Shown: positions 17,337-26,163 of the stretch, piece after piece
Layout: each line of letters opens with the position of its first letter
Position numbering within the stretch: the first letter of the stretch is position 1
Assembly (NCBI RefSeq): GCF_018613835.1
Contig: NZ_JAGGPM010000035.1
Coordinates: 62,001 to 126,000, forward strand
Origin: Arthrobacter sp. ISL-5
GTDB taxonomy: Bacteria; Actinomycetota; Actinomycetes; Actinomycetales; Micrococcaceae
DNA: 64,000 nucleotides
Reading direction: 5' to 3'
Notes under the pieces: model-generated
The model's database searches: none
Seen by the model: the letters and a program-made list of their open reading frames with translations, nothing else
Told to the model about the DNA's origin: nothing
Made by a program: the position numbers and the translations under genes

Positions 17337-18491
17337 GTGACTGAGCCAATCGTTGACGCTGCCCCTGCCCTTGACTTCGACCTGAAGAGCCTTCCCAAGG
17401 TTTCCCTTCACGACCACCTGGACGGGGGACTCCGCCCGGCCACCATCATTGAGCTGGCGGAGGCCGCTGGCCACACGCTCCCTTCGACCGATCCCATTGC
17501 CCTCGGCGAGTGGTTCCGGGAGTCGGCGGACTCCGGTTCCCTGGTCCGCTACCTCGAGACCTTCGACCACACCGTCGCCGTGATGCAGACCAAGGAAAAT
17601 CTGGCCCGGGTTGCCAAGGAATTCGTGGAGGACCTTGCGGACGACGGCGTGGTGTACGGCGAGGTCCGCTGGGCGCCGGAGCAGCACCTGCAGAAGGGGC
17701 TGACCCTCGACGAAGCCGTCGAGGCCGTGCAGGACGGCCTCGAGGCCGGAGTGGACGCCGTTGCCGAGACCGGTCGTGAGATTCAGGTCGGCCAGCTGAT
17801 CACCGCCATGCGCCATGCCGACCGCGGCCAGGAGATCGCCGAGCTCGCCGTCCGCCACCGTGACAAGGGCGCGGTCGGCTTCGACATCGCCGGCGCCGAA
17901 GACGGCTTCCTTCCCTCGCGTTTCCGCGAGGCATTCACGTTCCTGGCTGAGAACAACTTCCCCGCCACCGTCCACGCGGGCGAGGCAGCGGGCCTTGAGA
18001 GCATCCAGTCGGCGCTCGTGGACGGCCGGGCCCTGCGCCTTGGCCACGGCGTCCGTATCGCCGAGGACATCATGGTGGAGTTCGAGGACCGCGAAGACGG
18101 CGTTGACGATGACGAAGCCGATGACAACGTCGGCCTCGTGACGCTGGGCAACCTGTCCAGCTGGGTCCGCGACCGTGGCATCGCCCTGGAAATCTGCCCT
18201 TCCTCCAACCTGCAGACGGGCGCCATCGCCGGCTTCGGCGAGGGCATCGAAAGCCACCCGCTGGACATGCTTTACCAGCTCGGCTTCAACGTCACCATCA
18301 ACACGGACAACCGCCTCATGAGCGGTGTGACGCTCACCGACGAGTTCGAGCTGCTCGTGGAGACGTTCGACTACGACCTCGACGACCTCCTGGAGCTCAC
18401 CCTCAACGCCGCTGAGGCCTCCTTCCTGCCGCTGGAGGAAAGGGAAGCCCTGGTGGAGTACATCAACGACGCCTACGCCAACCTTGGCTGA
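17337..18491 (+). CDS. add: Adenosine deaminase
   Basis: Zinc enzyme converting adenosine to inosine in purine salvage; 384 residues. Metal and substrate residues: H25 and H27 in SLHDHLDGG, VHAGEAAG (His and catalytic Glu), LGHGVRI, and TINTDNRLMSG with the metal aspartate. An acidic insert (VEFEDREDGVDDDEADDN, about 245-262) is longer than in E. coli Add. Its place after the nucleoside transporter block fits salvage of imported purine nucleosides, though it has a separate promoter. Confidence 0.93.
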   Translation: MTEPIVDAAPALDFDLKSLPKVSLHDHLDGGLRPATIIELAEAAGHTLPSTDPIALGEWFRESADSGSLVRYLETFDHTVAVMQTKENLARVAKEFVEDLADDGVVYGEVRWAPEQHLQKGLTLDEAVEAVQDGLEAGVDAVAETGREIQVGQLITAMRHADRGQEIAELAVRHRDKGAVGFDIAGAEDGFLPSRFREAFTFLAENNFPATVHAGEAAGLESIQSALVDGRALRLGHGVRIAEDIMVEFEDREDGVDDDEADDNVGLVTLGNLSSWVRDRGIALEICPSSNLQTGAIAGFGEGIESHPLDMLYQLGFNVTINTDNRLMSGVTLTDEFELLVETFDYDLDDLLELTLNAAEASFLPLEEREALVEYINDAYANLG

Positions 18492-19176
18492 AACCCCTTC
18501 CCAGGAAGTGTCCGCGGAGGAGCCGGTGGGGAAGCTGCTCGGCGTGATCGCCGCCCTCCGCGAGCACTGCCCCTGGATGGGGGCGCTCACCCACGAGTCG
18601 CTGGTTGAGTACCTCCTCGAGGAGGCCTATGAGGTGGCCGAGACCATCGAAACAGGCGCCGATGAATTGGAACTCAAAGGCGAGCTGGGTGATGTGCTGC
18701 TCCAGGTGGTGCTCCACGCCCGGCTCGCCGAGGAACGCGGCACCTTCGACTTCGGCGACGTCGCCCGCGGCATCACCGCCAAGATGATCCGCCGCAACCC
18801 CCATGTCTTCCGGCCTGACGGCTCCCTGCAGGATGTCTTCCCCGCCACGGTGGAGGAGATTGTGCTCAAATGGGACGCGGTCAAGAAAGCCGAAAGGCCC
18901 GAACGGCTCAACCATTTTGAGGGCATCCCCGGCGGGTTGCCTGCGCTTGCCCGGGCACACAAGACCCTGGAGCGGGCGGAAAGGGCAGGTCTGACACCGA
19001 AAGTTGAGCTTGCCCATCCGCTGGTTGAGCTTGTCGAAACCTGTGACTCCGAGAACCAGCTCGGCGAGCTGCTGCTCGCCGTCGTCGGCTCCGCCCGGAC
19101 CAGGGGATTCGACGCCGAACGCGCCCTCCGCGGGGCCGTGCGGCGGTACCAGAACACGGAATCACCAGGATCATGA
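18484..19176 (+). CDS. mazG: Nucleoside triphosphate pyrophosphohydrolase MazG
   Basis: Hydrolyses (d)NTPs to monophosphates, clearing aberrant nucleotides; 230 residues. The MazG motif LLEEAYEVAETIETG...ELKGELGDVLLQVV has the metal-binding EExxE and ExxD sets, and RRNPHVF follows. The TTG at 18484 overlaps add. GTG at 18526 behind GGAGG is a serious alternative giving MGKLLGVIAALREHCPW. Residues around 175-185 (PLVELVETC) come from a dispersed DNA repeat within the linker between the two MazG halves. Lies next to enolase, as in mycobacteria. Confidence 0.88.
   Translation: MAETPSQEVSAEEPVGKLLGVIAALREHCPWMGALTHESLVEYLLEEAYEVAETIETGADELELKGELGDVLLQVVLHARLAEERGTFDFGDVARGITAKMIRRNPHVFRPDGSLQDVFPATVEEIVLKWDAVKKAERPERLNHFEGIPGGLPALARAHKTLERAERAGLTPKVELAHPLVELVETCDSENQLGELLLAVVGSARTRGFDAERALRGAVRRYQNTESPGS
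19023..19041. repeat. Dispersed GGTTGAGCTTGTCGAAACC repeat inside mazG
   Basis: A 19-bp sequence, complementary to the GGTTTCGACAAGCTCAACC element common in actinobacterial chromosomes, read in frame as LVELVET. Related copies lie at 14045-14069 and 53332-53352. Confidence 0.65.
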
Positions 19177-19298
19177 CGTCCGGGTGATGGATAGGTTTCC
19201 GTAACGTGCACCACTCTCGACTACGCTAGTCCCTGACGAGGACGTCGAGATTTTCCGCTAGTTTCCCAGTAAATCGCTTCACCATAAGGAGCATATTC

Positions 19299-20579
19299 AT
19301 GGCGCTTATCGATGCCATCCACGCCCGCGAGATCCTCGATTCCCGTGGCAACCCGACCGTAGAAGTTGAAGTTCTGCTTTCCGACGGCCAGATCGGCCGC
19401 GCAGCAGTTCCTTCCGGTGCTTCCACCGGCGAGCACGAGGCCGTTGAACTCCGCGACGGAGACAAGGGCCGTTACCTCGGCAAGGGTGTCCAGAAGGCCG
19501 TTGACGCAGTCATCGACCAGATCGCTCCGGCCCTGACCGGCTTCGACGCCACCGACCAGCGCAGCATCGACCAGGCCATGATCGACCTGGACGGCACCGC
19601 CAACAAGGGCAAGCTCGGCGCCAACGCCATCCTGGGTGTTTCCCTGGCCGTGGCCAATGCCGCTGCAGCTTCCGCTGACCTGCCGCTATACAAGTACCTG
19701 GGCGGCCCGAACGCCCACGTCCTCCCCGTGCCGCTGATGAACATCCTCAACGGTGGCTCGCACGCCGACTCCGACGTGGACATCCAGGAATTCATGATTG
19801 TCCCGATCGGCGCCGAGACCTTCTCCGAGGGCCTGCGCTGGGGCGTTGAGGTCTACCACAACCTCAAGTCCGTCCTGCAGGCCAAGGGCCTCTCCACCGG
19901 CCTCGGCGACGAAGGCGGCTTCGCCCCGAACCTGCCGTCCAACCGTGCCGCCCTGGACCTGATCCAGGAAGCCATCAAGAACGCCGGCTACACCCCGGGC
20001 AGGGACATCGCCCTGGCATTGGACGTCGCCTCCTCCGAGTTCTTCAAGGACGGTGCCTACCAGTTCGAAGGCAAGGCACTTTCCGCCACCGAGATGAGCG
20101 CCTACTACGCCGAGCTTGTGGCCGACTACCCGCTGGTTTCCATCGAGGACCCGCTGGATGAAAACGACTGGGAAGGCTGGAAGACCCTCACCGACTCCAT
20201 CGGCGACAAGGTCCAGCTGGTGGGCGATGACCTCTTCGTCACCAACCCGGCCATCCTGCAGCGCGGCATCGACACCAAGACCGCCAACTCGCTCCTTGTG
20301 AAGGTCAACCAGATCGGTTCACTGACGGAGACGCTCGACGCCGTGTCCCTCGCCCAGCGCGCCGGTTACACCACCATCACCTCGCACCGCTCCGGCGAAA
20401 CCGAGGACACCACCATTGCTGACATCTCCGTTGCCACCAACGCGGGCCAGATCAAGACCGGTGCCCCGGCCCGCTCCGAGCGCGTTGCCAAGTACAACCA
20501 GCTGCTGCGCATCGAAGAGGAACTCGACGACGCCGCACGCTACGCCGGCCGCAGCGCCTTCCCGCGTTTCAAGGCCTAG
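19299..20579 (+). CDS. eno: Enolase
   Basis: Interconverts 2-phosphoglycerate and phosphoenolpyruvate; 426 residues, normal length. Visible motifs: EILDSRGNPTVEVEV, SGASTGEHEA, GDEGGFAPN, the metal ligand in SIEDPLDENDW, and the catalytic lysine in LLVKVNQIGSLTET. AAGGAG lies 9 nt before the ATG. A perfect terminator follows within 20 nt, so it is transcribed largely on its own. Codon use is strongly biased, as for a highly expressed gene. Confidence 0.98.
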   Translation: MALIDAIHAREILDSRGNPTVEVEVLLSDGQIGRAAVPSGASTGEHEAVELRDGDKGRYLGKGVQKAVDAVIDQIAPALTGFDATDQRSIDQAMIDLDGTANKGKLGANAILGVSLAVANAAAASADLPLYKYLGGPNAHVLPVPLMNILNGGSHADSDVDIQEFMIVPIGAETFSEGLRWGVEVYHNLKSVLQAKGLSTGLGDEGGFAPNLPSNRAALDLIQEAIKNAGYTPGRDIALALDVASSEFFKDGAYQFEGKALSATEMSAYYAELVADYPLVSIEDPLDENDWEGWKTLTDSIGDKVQLVGDDLFVTNPAILQRGIDTKTANSLLVKVNQIGSLTETLDAVSLAQRAGYTTITSHRSGETEDTTIADISVATNAGQIKTGAPARSERVAKYNQLLRIEEELDDAARYAGRSAFPRFKA

Positions 20580-20597
20580 TAGCCCGATAAACAACTG

Positions 20598-20633
20598 ACC
20601 GGTGGCTATGGTGGAAAGACCATAGCCACCGGT
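20598..20633 (+). terminator. Terminator of eno
   Basis: Perfect 15-bp stem ACCGGTGGCTATGGT / ACCATAGCCACCGGT with a 6-nt loop, followed by TGTCGTTT. Confidence 0.85.
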
Positions 20634-20695
20634 TGTCGTTTAAGGTGGCTGCCCGTCCAGGCCACAGACAAGCGCCACACGTTTACAGGAGTGTC

Positions 20696-21409
20696 ATGGC
20701 TACCCGCCGTCCCAAAGTTCCCCGGGTGACCCCATCAGCACCGCAGCCCCACACCGGCTCCGCCGGAGGCGATGTCATCCAGGCGGACTTCGGCGGCCAC
20801 CGTCCGGGAGACGGGCACCGCCCGGCGGACACTGCGCACCGTCCGGCGGAAGCAGCCCGGGACAGGGACGCCAGCGCGAAATCCGCCGGCGCGGCGAAGG
20901 CAAAAAACACCTCCGGCACTACGGGGGCGGCCAAGGAACAGGCGAAGGAAACCGCCGGGAACAGCCGCGGCAAATCCGGCTCCGCCGGAGCCGCAGCTGG
21001 GGACGAGACCCTCGATCCGGTCCCGGCAAAGGCCTTTTCCGGGCGCATGCTGGCGCTGGCCGTCGTCATGATTGCCATCACCATCATGCTGGCGCCCACC
21101 GTGAAGATCTTCATTGACAAGCGCGCGGAAATTGCCGCGCTGGAAGCGGACATCGCCGCCAGCAAGGCAGACCAGGACAACCTCAAACGGCAGGTCTCGC
21201 GCTGGCAGGATCCGAACTACGTCAAACAGCAGGCCCGGGACCGCATTAACATGGTTATGCCGGGAGAGACCGGCTACTGGGTGTTCGGCAGCGACCTGCC
21301 GGCCGGCGCGTCAGGCAGCCAGCCCGGTGCAGCAGCAGCACAAGACCCCGCCAATATGCCGTGGGTGGATTCCCTGTGGGAGTCCATCAGGCGTTCGGCA
21401 ACAGACTAG
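20696..21409 (+). CDS. Septum formation initiator (FtsB/DivIC-like) protein
   Basis: Bitopic division protein, 237 residues. A long low-complexity cytosolic N-terminus (1-115, rich in Ala, Gly, Lys) precedes one membrane helix (about 118-137) and a coiled coil (138-168). The FtsB/DivIC signature WQDPNYVKQQARDRINMVMPGE follows. FtsB family members bridge FtsL/FtsQ in the divisome. ATG at 20696 is set by AGGAG 4 nt upstream. Equivalent in position to M. tuberculosis Rv1024, between eno and the DUF501 gene. Confidence 0.87.
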   Translation: MATRRPKVPRVTPSAPQPHTGSAGGDVIQADFGGHRPGDGHRPADTAHRPAEAARDRDASAKSAGAAKAKNTSGTTGAAKEQAKETAGNSRGKSGSAGAAAGDETLDPVPAKAFSGRMLALAVVMIAITIMLAPTVKIFIDKRAEIAALEADIAASKADQDNLKRQVSRWQDPNYVKQQARDRINMVMPGETGYWVFGSDLPAGASGSQPGAAAAQDPANMPWVDSLWESIRRSATD

Positions 21410-21466
21410 GAGCGGCGCCCGCCGCGGGACTGTCTCACAGGAGACAGCCAAAACCGGGCAGGAAGG

Positions 21467-22159
21467 ATGGCCGCGCCAGTGGACGAGAACACGGCAACCG
21501 CGCCGGAGGAATCCAGCCAGCCATCGGCACACGATCTTGAGGTCCTCAGCCGCCAGCTCGGGAGGCCCGTCCGCGACGTCGTGGAGATCCCGGCGCGCTG
21601 CGTCTGCGGCAACCCCCTCGTGGCAGCCACGGCTCCGCGACTCAGCAGCGGAACGCCTTTCCCCACCACGTTCTACCTGACGCACCCCGTCATTACGTCC
21701 GCGGTGTCCCGGCTTGAAGCCGCCGGCCTCATGAACGAGATGAATGACCGGCTGACTGCCGACGGGTCATTGGCTGCCGCCTACCGGTCTGCCCACGAGG
21801 CTTACCTGGCGGCCCGCGCCGAGATCGGGGCCCGCTCCGGCATCGGTGAGGTCCCCGAGATCGACGGCGTCTCGGCCGGGGGGATGCCCACCCGCGTCAA
21901 GTGCCTGCACGTCCTTGTGGGGCACTCTCTCGCCGCCGGTCACGGCGTCAACCCGCTCGGCGACGAGGCCATCGCAGCCATTGCCGAGTGGTGGACCGCA
22001 GACCGCTGCTACTGTGACGGCGCCTGGGACACCGACGGCGAAGCGCCGTCCCGGGACCTCAGCCGCCACGGGCCCCAGGGCCTGCCGGAAATTGTCGGCC
22101 GGCCGGCACCCGTCCGGAAGTCCACGGTCCCGAAGTCCGCGACGGAGGCAGGCGAATGA
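21467..22159 (+). CDS. DUF501 family protein
   Basis: Conserved actinobacterial protein of unknown function, 230 residues. The core (about 25-200) contains RQLGRPVRDVVEIPARCVCG, PFPTTFYLTHP and VKCLHVLVGHSLAAG, with several conserved Cys and His residues (RCVCG, DRCYCDGAWD) suggesting a metal site. The gene lies between the division protein and ppx, and overlaps ppx by 4 nt (ATGA). Equivalent to Rv1025 by position. No function can be assigned. Confidence 0.85.
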   Translation: MAAPVDENTATAPEESSQPSAHDLEVLSRQLGRPVRDVVEIPARCVCGNPLVAATAPRLSSGTPFPTTFYLTHPVITSAVSRLEAAGLMNEMNDRLTADGSLAAAYRSAHEAYLAARAEIGARSGIGEVPEIDGVSAGGMPTRVKCLHVLVGHSLAAGHGVNPLGDEAIAAIAEWWTADRCYCDGAWDTDGEAPSRDLSRHGPQGLPEIVGRPAPVRKSTVPKSATEAGE

Positions 22160-23103
22160 CCACGGTTGCAGCCATCGACTGCGGGACCAACTCCATCCGC
22201 CTGCTGATCGCCGACGTCGACCGCAGCAACGGGACGACGAAGCTCACCGACCTCGTGCGGGAAATGCGTGTGGTGCGGCTGGGCCAGGGTGTGGATGCCA
22301 CCGGCGAACTGGCGCCCGAGGCGCTGGAACGGACGTTCGCGGCCACGGCGGAGTACGCCGAGCTGATCCGCCAGTACCGGGCCGTGAAAGTCCGCTTCGT
22401 GGCCACCTCCGCCAGCCGGGACGCCCGCAACCGCCAGGTCTTCGTGGACGGCATCCGCGGCCTCCTGGGCGTCGAGCCTGAAGTGATCTCCGGCGAGGAA
22501 GAGGCCGCACTCTCCTTCGCTGGAGCCAGCAGCGTCCTGCCGATCGCCAGCGACGACCGCGTGCTGGTGGTGGACCTGGGCGGCGGCAGCACGGAGTTCG
22601 TGCTGGGCGACGCAGCCGGCGTGCTGGCCGCCAAGTCCGTGGACATCGGCTGCGTCAGGCTGACGGAACGCCATCTCAAGTCCGATCCGCCCACTGCCGA
22701 GCAGATTGCCGCCGCGGAGGCCGACGTCGACGCCGCCATCACCGAAGCGGGACTGGACGTTCCGCTGGAACGCAGCACCGCCGTCGTCGGGGTTGCCGGT
22801 TCCATCACCACCATCACCGCGCACGCGCTGAAGCTTCCCGAATACCTGCCGGCAGCCATTCATGGTGCCGAACTCTCCATCGGAACCATCCAGGCGGCAG
22901 CCACGGACCTGCTGGAGATGACCAGGGCACAGCGCGCCGACCTGCCCTACATGCACCCCGGCCGGGTTGACGTGATCGGCGCCGGCGCCCTGGTCTGGCG
23001 GCGGATCCTCACCAGGATGGGCGAGCTGAGCGGCGGCCGCATCATTACGGCCACCGCCAGCGAGCACGATATTCTTGACGGAATTGCCCTGAGTGTCAGC
23101 TAG
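22156..23103 (+). CDS. ppx: Exopolyphosphatase / Ppx-GppA phosphatase
   Basis: Actin-fold phosphatase acting on polyphosphate or pppGpp; 315 residues, the short actinobacterial form lacking the C-terminal HD-like domain. The N-terminal AIDCGTNSIRLLIAD, the DLGGGSTEFVLG phosphate loop and VGVAGSITTITA are present. Translationally coupled to DUF501. In M. tuberculosis the equivalent Rv1026 sits in the same eno cluster. Confidence 0.92.
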   Translation: MTTVAAIDCGTNSIRLLIADVDRSNGTTKLTDLVREMRVVRLGQGVDATGELAPEALERTFAATAEYAELIRQYRAVKVRFVATSASRDARNRQVFVDGIRGLLGVEPEVISGEEEAALSFAGASSVLPIASDDRVLVVDLGGGSTEFVLGDAAGVLAAKSVDIGCVRLTERHLKSDPPTAEQIAAAEADVDAAITEAGLDVPLERSTAVVGVAGSITTITAHALKLPEYLPAAIHGAELSIGTIQAAATDLLEMTRAQRADLPYMHPGRVDVIGAGALVWRRILTRMGELSGGRIITATASEHDILDGIALSVS

Positions 23104-23136
23104 TCAGGCACCAGCCAACCGAGTATTGGATCTTGA

Positions 23137-24522
23137 ATGACCAGAGCAACAGCCCGGCTCCGCCGGACGGTCTCGGCTCTCCTTTCGGCGACGCTCGCCG
23201 GGGGCATCGCCGCTACGGCGATCGCAACAGCCCCTGCGGCGCAGGCCGACACCTGGCGGGACAAGCAGTATTGGCTCAAGGAAGCCGGCATCACCAAGGC
23301 GTGGGAGGTTTCCAAGGGAGCCAACGTCAAGGTGGCGGTGATCGACAGCGGCGTGGACGGCAACCATCCGGACCTCAAGGGCGTCCTGGCCGGCGGGCAT
23401 GACGCCTCCGGGGCGGGAAGCAGCGACGGGCGCAAGAGCATCGGCTCCAAGCCCGAACACGGCACGCTAGTGGCCACCATGCTCGCCGGCCGCGGGCACC
23501 AGCCCAAGACGACCGCCGGCGCAAAACCCAGCCCCAGCGCCACGCCGTCCAAGGTCATGCCCGACGGCATCATGGGTGTGGCGCCCGAGGCCCAGATCCT
23601 CTCCGTTTCAACGTGGCTCGGATCGGCCAATCCCGGCGGGAAGAGCGATCAGGACCAGATCCCGGAGGCCGTCCGCTGGGCAGTGGACAACGGTGCGAAG
23701 GTCATTAACATTTCGCTGGGCAGCACGTCTCCGGAATGGCCGCAGACCTGGGACGCAGCATTCCTGTACGCCGAACAGAAGGACGTCGTGATCGTTGCGG
23801 CGGCCGGCAACCGGGTCGGCGGAAACGTGCAGGTGGGGGCGCCGGCCACCATCCCGGGCGTGCTCACCGTGGCCGGGCTTGACCGCAGCGGCGCCGCCAG
23901 CACGGACTCCTCCTCCCAGGGCATCAGCATCGGGGTCGCTGCTCCTGCGGAGAAACTCGTCGGAGGGCTTCCGGGCGGCAAGTACGCCGAATGGGCCGGA
24001 ACGTCGGGCGCCACCCCCATCGTCTCCGGCGTGGCCGCCCTGATCCGGTCCAAGTGGCCGCAGATGAGCGCAGAACAGGTCATCAACAGGATCGTCTCCA
24101 CGGCCAAGGATGCGGGCGCACCAGGCAAGGATCCGCTGTACGGGTTCGGCGTGCTGAATGCCGAGGCCGCCCTCAAGGACGATGTCGCCGAGACCCAGAG
24201 CAACCCGCTCGGGTCAATCTCAGACTGGATCCGCGTCCACCGCCGCGGAAACCTCGCCACGCCCACTCCTGTCCCTCCGGCCGAGGCGCCGAGCGCCCAG
24301 GCCACGCTGCCCGAGGCGACCGTACCTGTGGCCGAGCCTCCGTCCCAGCTGGACAGTGCCCTCCCCGCCGCCGTGGTCATTGGTTTCGGCGGCCTCTTCC
24401 TGGCCATCATTGCGGCCGCCGCCATCCAGCTGCGCCGGGTGTATCGGGGCTCAGGCGGGAGCCCTGACGACCCCGAAACCGGCGTGCTGGGCAAGGTGGA
24501 TCCGGGCGGACCGCCTAGTTAG
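23137..24522 (+). CDS. Membrane-anchored subtilisin-like serine protease, mycosin-like
   Basis: Exported S8 peptidase, 461 residues. Signal peptide 1-37 (ending AAQA), catalytic D70 (VIDSGVDG), H108 (EHGTLVATM) and S290 (GTSGATPIVSG), with AAAGN holding the oxyanion Asn. A Pro-rich linker leads to one C-terminal membrane helix (about 410-432) and a short basic tail. This order matches MycP proteases of type VII secretion, but no ESX genes are near. There is no long propeptide. It follows ppx by 33 nt and is probably in that operon. Confidence 0.88.
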   Translation: MTRATARLRRTVSALLSATLAGGIAATAIATAPAAQADTWRDKQYWLKEAGITKAWEVSKGANVKVAVIDSGVDGNHPDLKGVLAGGHDASGAGSSDGRKSIGSKPEHGTLVATMLAGRGHQPKTTAGAKPSPSATPSKVMPDGIMGVAPEAQILSVSTWLGSANPGGKSDQDQIPEAVRWAVDNGAKVINISLGSTSPEWPQTWDAAFLYAEQKDVVIVAAAGNRVGGNVQVGAPATIPGVLTVAGLDRSGAASTDSSSQGISIGVAAPAEKLVGGLPGGKYAEWAGTSGATPIVSGVAALIRSKWPQMSAEQVINRIVSTAKDAGAPGKDPLYGFGVLNAEAALKDDVAETQSNPLGSISDWIRVHRRGNLATPTPVPPAEAPSAQATLPEATVPVAEPPSQLDSALPAAVVIGFGGLFLAIIAAAAIQLRRVYRGSGGSPDDPETGVLGKVDPGGPPS

Positions 24523-24550
24523 TGAAGATTTTCACAAACTCATGTATTCT
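24521..24550 (+). promoter_or_regulatory. ndh promoter with CRP/GlxR-like site
   Basis: AGTGA-AGATTT-TCACA (24521-24536) matches the TGTGA-N6-TCACA consensus at 9 of 10 positions. TATTCT (24545-24550) ends 6 nt before the ndh ATG. With a start at the ATG the site would be centred near -28, overlapping the -35 region, which favours repression. The site overlaps the stop of the protease gene. Confidence 0.5.
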
Positions 24551-24556
24551 TGAAGC

Positions 24557-26029
24557 ATGGCAACCACCACCCCCCAGCTCCAGGACCGTCCCCGGGTGCT
24601 CGTCGTCGGCGGCGGGTACGTCGGCCTGTACGTAGCACTGAAACTGCAGAAGAAGATCGCGAACGCCGGTGGCATCGTCACCGTCGTCGATCCACTGCCC
24701 TACATGACTTACCAGCCCTTCCTGCCGGAAGTTGCTGGCGGAAACATCGAGGCCCGCCACGCGGTGGTGTCCCACCGCCAGCACCTCAAGCAGACCGAGC
24801 TCATCCAGGGCCGCGTCACCTCGATTGACCACGCCAACCGCACGGCCGTGGTTGCCCCGGCTGACGGCGGCGAAAACTTCGAGGTGCCCTACTTCGACGT
24901 CGTCCTTGCAGCAGGAGCCATCACCCGCACGTTCCCCATCAAGGGCCTGGCGGACAAGGGGATCGGCCTGAAGACCATCGAGGAAGCCGTTGCGCTGCGC
25001 AACAAGGTCCTCGAGCGCATCGAGGTCGGCTCCATCATCACCGACCCCGCCGAGCGTGCCAAGGCACTGACCTTCGTGGTTGTCGGCGGCGGCTTCGCCG
25101 GCATCGAGTGCATCACCGAAATGGAAGACCTCGCCCGCGCGGCCGTCAAGAACAACCCGCGCGTCAAGCAGGAGGAAGTCCGCTTCGTCCTCGTCGAGGC
25201 CATGGGCCGCATCATGCCCGAGGTCACCGAGAAGCAGGCAGTCTGGGTTGTCGAACACCTCCGCAGCCGCGGCATCGAGGTCCTGCTCAACACCTCGCTG
25301 GACAACGCCGAGGGTGCCCTCAAGCTCATCAACCTGCCGGACAAGTCGCTGGCCCAGGAATTCGAAGCCGACACCCTGGTGTGGACTGCCGGTGTCCAGG
25401 CCAACCCGATGGTCCGTTCCACCGACTTCCCGCTCGAGCCGCGCGGACGCGTCCGTGCCCTTCCGGACCTGCGCATCGCCGGCGACGAAGGCATCGTCGA
25501 GAACGCCTGGGCCGCCGGTGACATTGCCGCGGTCCCGGACCTCACGGGCAGTGGCCTGCCGGACGGCACCTGCGTCCCCAACGCCCAGCACGCGCTGCGC
25601 CAGGCCAAGCGCCTCGCCAAGAACCTGTGGGCCTCCCGCTGGGACAAGCCCCTGGTCGACTACAAGCACAAGAACCTTGGTGCCGTGGCCGGCTTCGGCG
25701 AATGGAAGGGCGTTGCCAACATCAACCTCCTGGGCCGGATCGGCCTCAAGGGCGGACTCGCCTGGCTGGCCCACCGCGGCTACCACGGCATGGCCATCCC
25801 CACGGTGGAGCGCAAGATCCGCGTGATCATGGGCTGGATCCTCGCCTTCTTCATGGGCCGCGACACCACGCAGCTTGAAGACCTGGACAACCCGCGCGGC
25901 GCCTTCGTGGCCGCCGCCACCCCGGCTCCCAAGCCGGCTGCTGCCCCCGTCGCTGCGGCCCCGGTGGACAAGCCCGCGGCCGCTCCGCAGGGCGGTTCGA
26001 AGGACGCTGTTGCGGCGGAAGCCAAGTAA
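24557..26029 (+). CDS. ndh: Type II NADH dehydrogenase
   Basis: Single-subunit, non-proton-pumping NADH:quinone oxidoreductase on the cytoplasmic face of the membrane; 490 residues. FAD motif VLVVGGGYVGLYVAL near the N-terminus, NADH motif FVVVGGGFAGIECI (about 174-187), and the quinone-side GVANINLLGRIGLKGGLAWLAHRGYHG region. An Ala/Pro-rich tail (about 455-490) extends beyond most homologues. Promoter looks leaderless, with a CRP/GlxR-like site just upstream, which would tie respiration to carbon status. Confidence 0.95.
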   Translation: MATTTPQLQDRPRVLVVGGGYVGLYVALKLQKKIANAGGIVTVVDPLPYMTYQPFLPEVAGGNIEARHAVVSHRQHLKQTELIQGRVTSIDHANRTAVVAPADGGENFEVPYFDVVLAAGAITRTFPIKGLADKGIGLKTIEEAVALRNKVLERIEVGSIITDPAERAKALTFVVVGGGFAGIECITEMEDLARAAVKNNPRVKQEEVRFVLVEAMGRIMPEVTEKQAVWVVEHLRSRGIEVLLNTSLDNAEGALKLINLPDKSLAQEFEADTLVWTAGVQANPMVRSTDFPLEPRGRVRALPDLRIAGDEGIVENAWAAGDIAAVPDLTGSGLPDGTCVPNAQHALRQAKRLAKNLWASRWDKPLVDYKHKNLGAVAGFGEWKGVANINLLGRIGLKGGLAWLAHRGYHGMAIPTVERKIRVIMGWILAFFMGRDTTQLEDLDNPRGAFVAAATPAPKPAAAPVAAAPVDKPAAAPQGGSKDAVAAEAK

Positions 26030-26041
26030 CACGCACTAATT

Positions 26042-26088
26042 GACGACGGCGGCCGTTCCCTTCCGGGGGAGCGGCCGCTTCGTCGTTT
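26042..26088 (+). terminator. Terminator of ndh
   Basis: GCGGCCGTTCCC (26049-26060) pairs with GGGAGCGGCCGC (26067-26078), one G-U pair, followed by TTCGTCGTTT. Confidence 0.75.
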
Positions 26089-26151
26089 GGCCGCCTGCCG
26101 CCTGACCGTGCGCGTCGTGGCCGGGTCCCCGGCAGCGGCGGCCGGGAAGCT

Positions 26152-26157
26152 TAGACT
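26152..26157 (+). promoter_or_regulatory. -10 element (TAGACT) of a leaderless promoter
   Basis: TAGACT ends 6 nt before the ATG of the ACT-GNAT fusion gene. Confidence 0.5.
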
Positions 26158-26163
26158 GGCTGC

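Noticed and set aside
16920..18590. 556-codon open frame on the minus strand across dedA2, add and mazG
   Set aside because: It spans three recognised genes on the other strand and is Leu/Val/Asp-rich without domains; a compositional shadow.
24515..26032. 505-codon frame opposite ndh
   Set aside because: Shadow of a well-supported NADH dehydrogenase gene; no motifs of its own.
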